A stretch of 21,884 nt of DNA from Kipferlia bialata (lineage: Eukaryota > Fornicata), in the NCBI GenBank assembly GCA_003568945.1, contig BDIP01000312.1:1-21884 (forward strand). Direction: 5' to 3'. The translations under genes and the position numbers were made by a program. Below are positions 9,501-18,500 of the stretch, one piece after another (the first letter of the stretch is position 1; each line of letters opens with the position of its first letter). The notes beneath the pieces are model-generated. The model saw only the letters and a list, made by a program, of their open reading frames with translations, had not been told where the DNA came from and searched no databases.

Positions 9501-12500
9501 GACTGGTGATAGCAACAACAGATCCCTTGAGACGGGGAGGGAGACAGAGGTAGAGAGCGTGAGTGAGACTGATACCTACGGCCCTCCTCAGATGGAGATG
9601 GAGAGAGAGAGAGAGGTGGACAGAGAGAGAGAGGAGGAGGTGGAGACTGACACCACAGCACCAGTGGAAAGTATGTTAGAGCATATAGTACTCACCCATT
9701 AGTATACTCCACTATTGCCACGACGACGTATGATGCATTGGTATACTACAGTACACGTCTACCTTCGTCTATTCATATATATTCACTCTCCCCTCCAGCT
9801 TCCCCATATTCTTTCTATACTCATTCATGTACTCCATTTCTCCATCTTCGATATTGCTCTTCACTCTAACCCCAGAGGTGTTCTACGACTTCAACTTCCT
9901 GGTGTATGGCGACCCAGTGGAGGGAATCGACGTGGATGGTCTCAATGTCGACAGGGAGGGAGAGAGGACTTCCATGTCTCCCCAGGTGCAGTTACCAGGT
10001 ATGCACCTTTCCAGCCTAAATACGGGATAGTTTATACTATGTATACAATGATAGGTGTATTATATATATATATATCATACATGATAGTATATGTATCAAC
10101 GACAGTGACATATTGCATCATGCAATTTGCATGTACTCTCGCCATGTACCGTATCTACCCAACACCCTCCCCATCAGCACCCTCCATCAGTCCCATCCGT
10201 ACACGGTACGGAGGTCACCGTACACCTTACGGTGGCCAGGGTACCCAGGCCCAGTGTACACCTGGTGCAGATGGGCCTCTCTCTGTTGTGAGGGGGAGAG
10301 AGAGACAGACACCACACCTTGGTTCTGCGGCTGTGACAGAGAGCGGGACCTACTCTGGTGCGTGTTACATGGTATTATTGTCATATATATATATGTGCAT
10401 TTACATATATACATGTATTTATACATAATTGTGTGTTGACAGAGGGCGGGAGCTACTCTGGTGCGTTTGTGACTCCATACTGCATATATAGTGCTATACT
10501 TAGTTAGTATGTGATTATACTTATATGGAGGTGCAGGCGACATCCCATTCAGTGTGAGCAGGAACCTGGTGTATACTACACTCTATATACTACACATATA
10601 CCTATTCTACTATACTAATTACTATAGAATGTACGTCGTCTTATCCTAACACTTAGGTGCAATGGACATTCCGTACAGTGTGAGCAGGAACCTGGTGGGT
10701 CGCAGTCCAGATGACCCTGTGGTGAGTGACCCAGTATACTGAAGATACAGTACTACTATAACACATATAGTGTATTATACTATATAGTATGCAGTCCAGG
10801 TGATCCTGTAGTGAGTGCTGCAGTATGTAGAAGTTACTGCTGCTATCTACCTCTATGCAATACTCTATATGAATGTATACAGTGTATAGTGTATATATAC
10901 TATCACTGCTGACTCTCAGAGACTGATGGAGTCCCGCACCCTCAGACTGCCCCAGTATACAGTGTAGTATATACAGTGTAGTATATGTATATAATTACAA
11001 ATATATATATAATTACTGACTGTCAGAGACTGATGGAGTCCCGCACCCTCGCTGTTGTAGTGTATATACTATACTATATATATATATATACAATATAGTA
11101 TATATATATATATACTATACACAGAGTTACATCTTACATGCAGAGACTGATGGAGTCCCGCACACTTAGGTTGCTCAAGACCCGTGCCAGTGTGTCCCAT
11201 GCCATAGACAGCGGGAGGAGACAGGGGCATGGTACATTCAGGGTGAGTAATATATATAGCAGCATATATAGTAGGATATAGACAGTGGTGTCCCATGCCA
11301 TAGACAGCAGGAGGGGACATGGACAGGGCACATTCAGGGTGAGTATATATAGTGTTAAGTGTATATATATGTATTATAGTGAGTGCACATGCCATAGACA
11401 GCAGGAGGGGACAGGGGCATGGTACATTCAGGGTGAGTATATATATATAGCAATATATATAGTAGGATATAGACAGTGGTGTCCCATGCCATAGACAGCA
11501 GGAGGGGAGAGGGGCATGGTACATTCCGGGTGAGGATATTATATATATATAGATAGATAGATTTAGATGTTTGTATGTATTCTATATATATGGTCCATGC
11601 CATAGACAGCAGGAGGGGACATGGACAGGGCACATTCAGGGTATGGTATCACATACATATGTAGTGTATATACTGGTGTCTTGCGTACATAGTATGTAAT
11701 ATACATCTATACTACCTACACTAGAGTAGGGCACAGGGACAGGGCACGGTATACTTATACATATGATATAATCTAGCGCTATTGCCTCGTGTCACACGAG
11801 TCGTGTGGGTACTTATGGACAGTGACTAGTTCATGCTTACAAGCAGTTAGACTCATATTTTACTCATAGAGTAAACTAGCACTTGCCCTTACCCTCAGCA
11901 GTTGGCCCCTGTCCCTGGTGCAGGCACCATGGGCCAGATGTACACTCCGGCACCAGGAGGTATGTTAGTATATATATAAAATCAATCAATGTATATATGA
12001 ATATGTACTCATATATATATATATATAGGTGGCACCATGGGCCAGATGTACACACCGGCACCTGGAGGTATTGTCAAATACATATATACGCGTATATCTA
12101 TATACGGGCATATAGTTATATTATTATATATTCACAGCATGGGGCATATGTACCCTACGGCACCAGGAGGTATAAATGTACACACTTCTATACATCTATA
12201 TCTGTCAATATATATATGTGTATATACTCATTCATATCTGTGTTGAGATACTAATCGTAATCATATCGCCTATCCTACCAGCACACAGTGCTTCCCTGTC
12301 TATACATATGTTCTCTATGTCTACACCACTGTCTGGTTATCTTCTAGTTATATTGTATATATAATGTCTCACAACTCAGCCTATCCTGCTGGCCAAAGGT
12401 GGTCTCCTATTGCCACCCAGGGAGATGGAGGTACATACAGTACGCATAATGTATATGGAACATGTACTATTCATATATATTCACTACATAATAGTATCTG

Positions 12501-15500
12501 GAGATATATAGTAGGTATACACAACTACGCTATTGTGATTCCCACCCAGGATGATGCAGGTATGTACATATATGGTCACTACATTCATATAAATGAATTC
12601 ATCAGTCGGTCTAACCATCACGTATATACGGAGATGAATGGCAGGGACATATATATATATACATTTGAGTATTCTCAAACATGTACATATTAGTGTGAAT
12701 CTAACCAACAGGCCTAGCTGCAGAGTCAGATATATCTATATATATATGCATATTACTATATACATATGTGTGTATCTCACCACCAGACCTAGCTGCAGAG
12801 TCAGAGACAGAGGAGAATGTCCGTTCTCCCATCCCCGAGTTCGGCACTGACCTACCCGCCAGTCCCTACATCCAGGCAGTAGGCTACACCCCTCGCCCTC
12901 CCACACCGGGCTTCCTGGCACTCTCGCCAGCTGTCTCTCTACCACCACCCCAAGAGACAGTCCAACCCCCACCTGCATCTCCAACTCCTGAAGAGCCCTC
13001 CGAGCCACGCTCTCCGACTCTCTCTCCCCCTCCTATAGAGACCTTCCAGCCGCTGGAGAGCCTAGTGGCCGAGACACAGACAGAGAGAGAGGGAGAGATA
13101 CAGGCAGAGACTGATGCAGAGGTGGAGACTGACAGAGAGATGGAGAGAGAGACAGAGGCGGTGGAGGCTGGAGGAGAGGGAGAGGGGGAGAGGCTCGGAC
13201 ACCTTGGTGCCCTAGATGGGACTCCGTTCAGCCAGCCTCTCAGTCAGCCCCTCAGTCAGCCTCTCATTGTGCCTCTCAGCGAGCCCCTCGGTGTGACTGG
13301 GGAGCCCGGCCCTTGTGAGTACACAGGCCAGGTACGAATGTATATCATTCTGTTTCAGTATGCACTAGGCTTCAATATTATATACACTAAGCTTATTATA
13401 CACCACGTCTATATGTTGGATTCTCTATATATGTACTATTTGCCCCATGTGAGTACACAGGCCAGGTATTAATATATCATTCCCAGTTGTATACAATATA
13501 TGTTGTATGACTAAATGCATATATGAATGCCAGACAGATTGAATATCGCACCCGTATATAGATACCAATATGATTTAGTGTATATACGATTGTAATCAGA
13601 GTAGTACCTGTTGACCCCACAGGGTGCAGAGCCCAGTGATGGAGACAGTGAGGGTGACACCCCATATATATATGCATATATTTCTATATACTAGTATGTA
13701 TATGTATGTCTATATATACATACGTTATAGCTTTTGACTCCAGGGTGCAGAGCCCAGTGACAGCAGTGTAACACACTTGTACATATATACACATAATAGT
13801 AAGTATATATATACCACCATTGTATCTATTGACCCCACAGGATGCAGAGCCCAGTGACAGTGAGGGTGACAGCAGTGAGTCCTCTGGCAGTGGGTGTTCA
13901 TCCAGTGAGGTAATACATGGCCATATGTAGTATAGTATATAGTATGGTATTGTATACTCTTGTGCATCTGAAGCGTTATACTAATATGTTACATATAAGT
14001 AATATGTATGGATTTGTATATACCGCTAACTCTGAGTCCTCTGGCAGTGGGTGTTCATCCAGTGAGGTATTGCAATTGTGTGCACAGTACATATATACAT
14101 GTGATTATATACAATCTGCAGTGTTGCATATGTATGGATGACTGTGAGTGTCTCTCTGGAAGTGGGCCGTACGTATATACAATGTGGTATGCTCTCTGTC
14201 AGTAGACATGTGCAACATTCATCTGTGTTCTGCATTAGTAGGTTGTCTAACCCGAGAAGGATACACTGCTGTATTATACTCTTACCTTAGTTTACTGCTT
14301 CTCCATGTACTGATATGCATAATCTCTTACCCCAGGATCCCCCAGTCTGTAGTTACTCTATCTCCATATATATCTTACCTCAGGAGCCCCTCGAGGACCA
14401 GGCAGTGACCTTGGTAGTCGTCCCTCTGGAGACTGGAGAGGAGACTGCTCAGGCGTCTCTGGCAGTAGGCGGGGGAGAGGAGAGAGAGGCCCTCGTGTTG
14501 GAGAGAGAGGGGGACCTCGCCACTGTGGATGAGGAGGAGGTGGATGCAGTAGGGAAGGGAGAGGAGGGAGAGGAGAGAGAGGAGAGAGAGACACCCATGG
14601 ATGAGGTGGTTGTGGATGCAGAGGGAGAGACCCTCACTGCAGGTGCCCTTGCAGGGGGGGACCAGGCTGATACTGACACGGTGAGTGCAGCTGTGGTGCC
14701 TGAGTCTGTGGGAGAGGAGCCTGCCATACAGGTATGTATATAACACTCAGTATATACAGGTATATTTGTACTCACTTATCTGATGACATGTGATTATATA
14801 TCTAACCACCAGGATGGAGGAGAGACTCCCTTTGAGACCGGCGTTCTTGTAGAGGAGGTGGCTATCTCTGCAGGTGCACCCGTTGCAGAGGAGGACACCA
14901 TGCACTCTGACACAGCAGACACTGTGAGTACAGTGGTGGTGCCTGAGTCTGAGGGAGAGGCGCCTGCCATACAGGTATGTAGTGTGCTATATGTGTATTT
15001 ATATATATCATATGTCTCGTTATTATGTGTGTGTCCCCTGTATCTGACCATCAGGTGAGAGAGGAGCCTGACGTCGGCAGCGACGCTCTCGCAGAGGGGG
15101 AGTCTATCCCTCTGGCCACACAGGAGGTATGTGTTGTACATAGGGTACCAGTATACGTATGCATATACATACATTGCAAGCATCTAGTATGGTGTGTATC
15201 TGCATTATACCTAATTAGCAGGTTGCACAGGAGTCTGTCCTCGAGAGTGAGCCTCTTGTAGTGGAGGAGGCCACAGCAGAGGTAGTGGGACAGGCAGAGA
15301 CAGACGTTGACGCCGCTGTGCCACAGGAGCAGGGGGTTGTACACACCGAGAGGGAGGGAGAGGGAGGTGTCGAGTACAGTGAGGACATGGAAGATGACGC
15401 TGAGGGTGTAGCCGTTGATGCTGATGCTGCTGTCGCTGTGGACGCTAGGGAGGAGGTTGTGGCTGAGACTGGTGGGGAGGCAGAGGCAGAGGTAGTGGTG

Positions 15501-18500
15501 GTTGAGGAGCCCCCCGTCCAGTCCCACATGGTGAAGGGAGAGGTACGGGTTGTGTATGTGATGTATATATTTGCACACGATCTTTGGGATGCCACCATGA
15601 TACTACGACTCCTTGTCACTCTATTCGTTGTCTAGAGTCCCTGACCCCAGACTGCTACCCCAGCCAATATGTGACTCGATGACCCTATTCATATTATATA
15701 TATATATGTATATATACTATATATTGTCTCACCCAAGACTGCTGCTCCCCTGGCCGTGCATGTCCCAGAGTCAGTCTCCCAAGAAGCTGTGTCACTCAGC
15801 CACATGCCAGTTGTGAAGACTGAGGTATGAGCATGCATACTACTCCACGACATATCATATGTACACTGCAGTGCAACTACATATCCTACATATCCTACAT
15901 ATCCTACATACCCCCATGTGGTCATCATACTAGGACTGATACTACCACTAGTCTTCCTCTGTACTGTAGACTGTAGACTGACCCCAATGACTAATAGCCC
16001 AGCCATACCACACATTAACTACTGTATAGTACATGCTGTATATACTGTGTCTACAGCTCTCTGACCCTCAGACTGCTCTAGCTGTCAATGAGAGAGCTGC
16101 AGAGGCACCTGTGAGTGTCACCCACACCGTACAGCAGGCAGACACTACTGCCCTGTCTACACTGGCTGATGCAGACACTGCTGATATGGGCACTAGTGCA
16201 GAGTCTGTAGAGGCCATCCCTGAGATCAGCACCCAGGACACTCACATCACCCCCTCCCTCACCAAGTTCATAGAGGCTGTGGCCGCCCCTGTCGCCGTCG
16301 GACCTCTCCCTCTCCCCGGTCAGACTGACACTCTCTCCAGCCTCTCTGCAGTGTCTGCTGACACACTCACAGATGCTCTACAGAGATCTACGGAGACAGA
16401 GACAGAGCCTGCAGCAGTGCCAGAGAGTCAGGATGTGGCTCTTTCTCTTGAGGCTCTGGAGAGTGACCTTTACAGGCGTCTGGAAGGAGTGCTTGCCCCT
16501 GGCGATGTGGACAGGAGAGTGGCACACATCATGGTACTTGCCAGAGGGGACTGTATCGACACTGACAATCCCCTACCACCTCCACCCCCTCTCTCTCCTC
16601 TCTCTCTCCCTCTCGACACTGACAATCCCCTTCCCCCTCCACCCCCTCTTGGTATCAGTCTCCAGCCAGTGTCCGACAGAGATGGTGGTGAGTATGTAGA
16701 GGGAGATGGGGAGGAGGCCGAGGATGTAGAGGAGGGCGATGACGAGCCCTACAACTATTTCGGTACCGACGTCGACATCCACTGTTCAGACGATGCTGAG
16801 GTATCAGTGGGGGAGGGAGAGGGAGAGGGAGACAGAGAGGGAGAGGATGGCAACACTGTACCCATGCCCACCTTCGCCACCACCATAGAGGAGATACACG
16901 CTGGGGAGGAGGATGCTGTACGTGACGCTAGAACTGGCGAGTACAGGGCTCAGATGGCACGCTGCCACTTCATTCTAGGTACCACTGTGCTGATTGCTAC
17001 TATTATTGGGGACACCACTGGATACATATGTCTACGCATGTATACTGGTGGATATGGATATGGGCAACTGCCTCTGCATCACACTATATTTATAGGTGTA
17101 TTTATGGGTGTGTATGTGTACATGTATATATATCTACCATGCCAGTGTCTGATGTCCTGGCCTGTGTGATATACATATGTATATACGTCCTAGTATATAT
17201 ATATGTGTGTGTGTGTATATATACATATTTGTATACATGTATATCTATATATAGAGGAACTAACGAGTCAGCGCCTGATGTCCTGGCCTCTGGGCACACA
17301 TAGATATGCAAATCCTAGTATACATACACACACACACACATATATATATACATATACATATACATATGTATGCACTTGACACTAACGAGTCAGTGCCTGA
17401 TGTCCTGGCCTCTGGGGCCACACCCCCAATGGAGGGCAAGGAGTTCACCAAGGCAAGGCCTGACATACATATACATGGATATATATATTTGTGTATGTGT
17501 ACATGTATGTAAAATAATGACTAACCAGTCAGGCAGTGATGGACGCCAGGTGCGACGGTGCCAGTGGTGACCCTCTTCGCCTGGTTGAGCTGTCTGGAAA
17601 TGTGTGCGAGTTCTGGGACCGGGCTGGAGCCAAGTGAGTGACATTTAGATTCCTGTGTATACCATTGGTGCATATAGATTAGGATTCGGTTGTGAATCTG
17701 ACCCCAGGTACCCACTGACCCTATGCGTCACATGCATCAACCCCAAACCAGGTAGTGCCATATGTACATGTTGTAATGCCTCCTCATATCACTTACTGTC
17801 CATCTCCCAGCATCCACTACCTGTGCAACTTGTCTATATGCCCTCTGATTCCCAGGCGATGCTCTGCGGCAGGCAGAGTTTGTCAACGTTGGCCTTGGCC
17901 TCGAGAACATCAAGAGAGAGTACCCCGAGGACCAAGGCTACAACCTGAAGTCACGTCACATCCTGGAGGTCTTTGACCGCCTCTTCATACCCATCAGCTC
18001 CAAGAAGTACACGAGTATGCGCTACGGTAGTGGACCGACTAAAATGGCCGTTGGTGAGGAGTACCGTAGGGCCACTTTCGATAAGCTCCGCAACAGGATG
18101 AGGGGGAAGGCCAGACAAGCCTTCCCACTTGTGAAGGTAAGTGATGTGTTGATGGGAGAGGAAGGGGGTTACGTTATGGACATGTATACTCTTATACGAT
18201 ATAGTAATTGTCTATGAATTCAATGATCTATACACAGTATAAGTTTCGAGCATCCTGCCATTGTCGTACCCAATATTTGTAGCAGAGTTTGGTCACGCAT
18301 TCACTTCAGGACAGGAAAGCTTGTACTGTCGAGTTCCTCAACCATCTCAACTATACTGTGGCCACAGCCGTAGAGGGGTACGTGCATACATCATACACTT
18401 TACGTACACACACACACGTATATATTGGTATATTTATGTATTGCCGTATACACCGACAAACACCGACGTAATTACAGCCTGTAATTTACAGGATCCAAGC

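Noticed and set aside
11144-11640. Regularly spaced repeats resembling a CRISPR array
   Set aside because: The repeats are copies of an exon end with donors and TA-rich spacers of uneven length in a intron-rich eukaryotic gene, and they decay gradually.
15051-15619. Long minus-strand open frames opposite gene 2 exons
   Set aside because: They are antisense shadows of acidic GA- and GT-rich exons, with Ser, Thr and Leu-rich translations and no matching splice phases.
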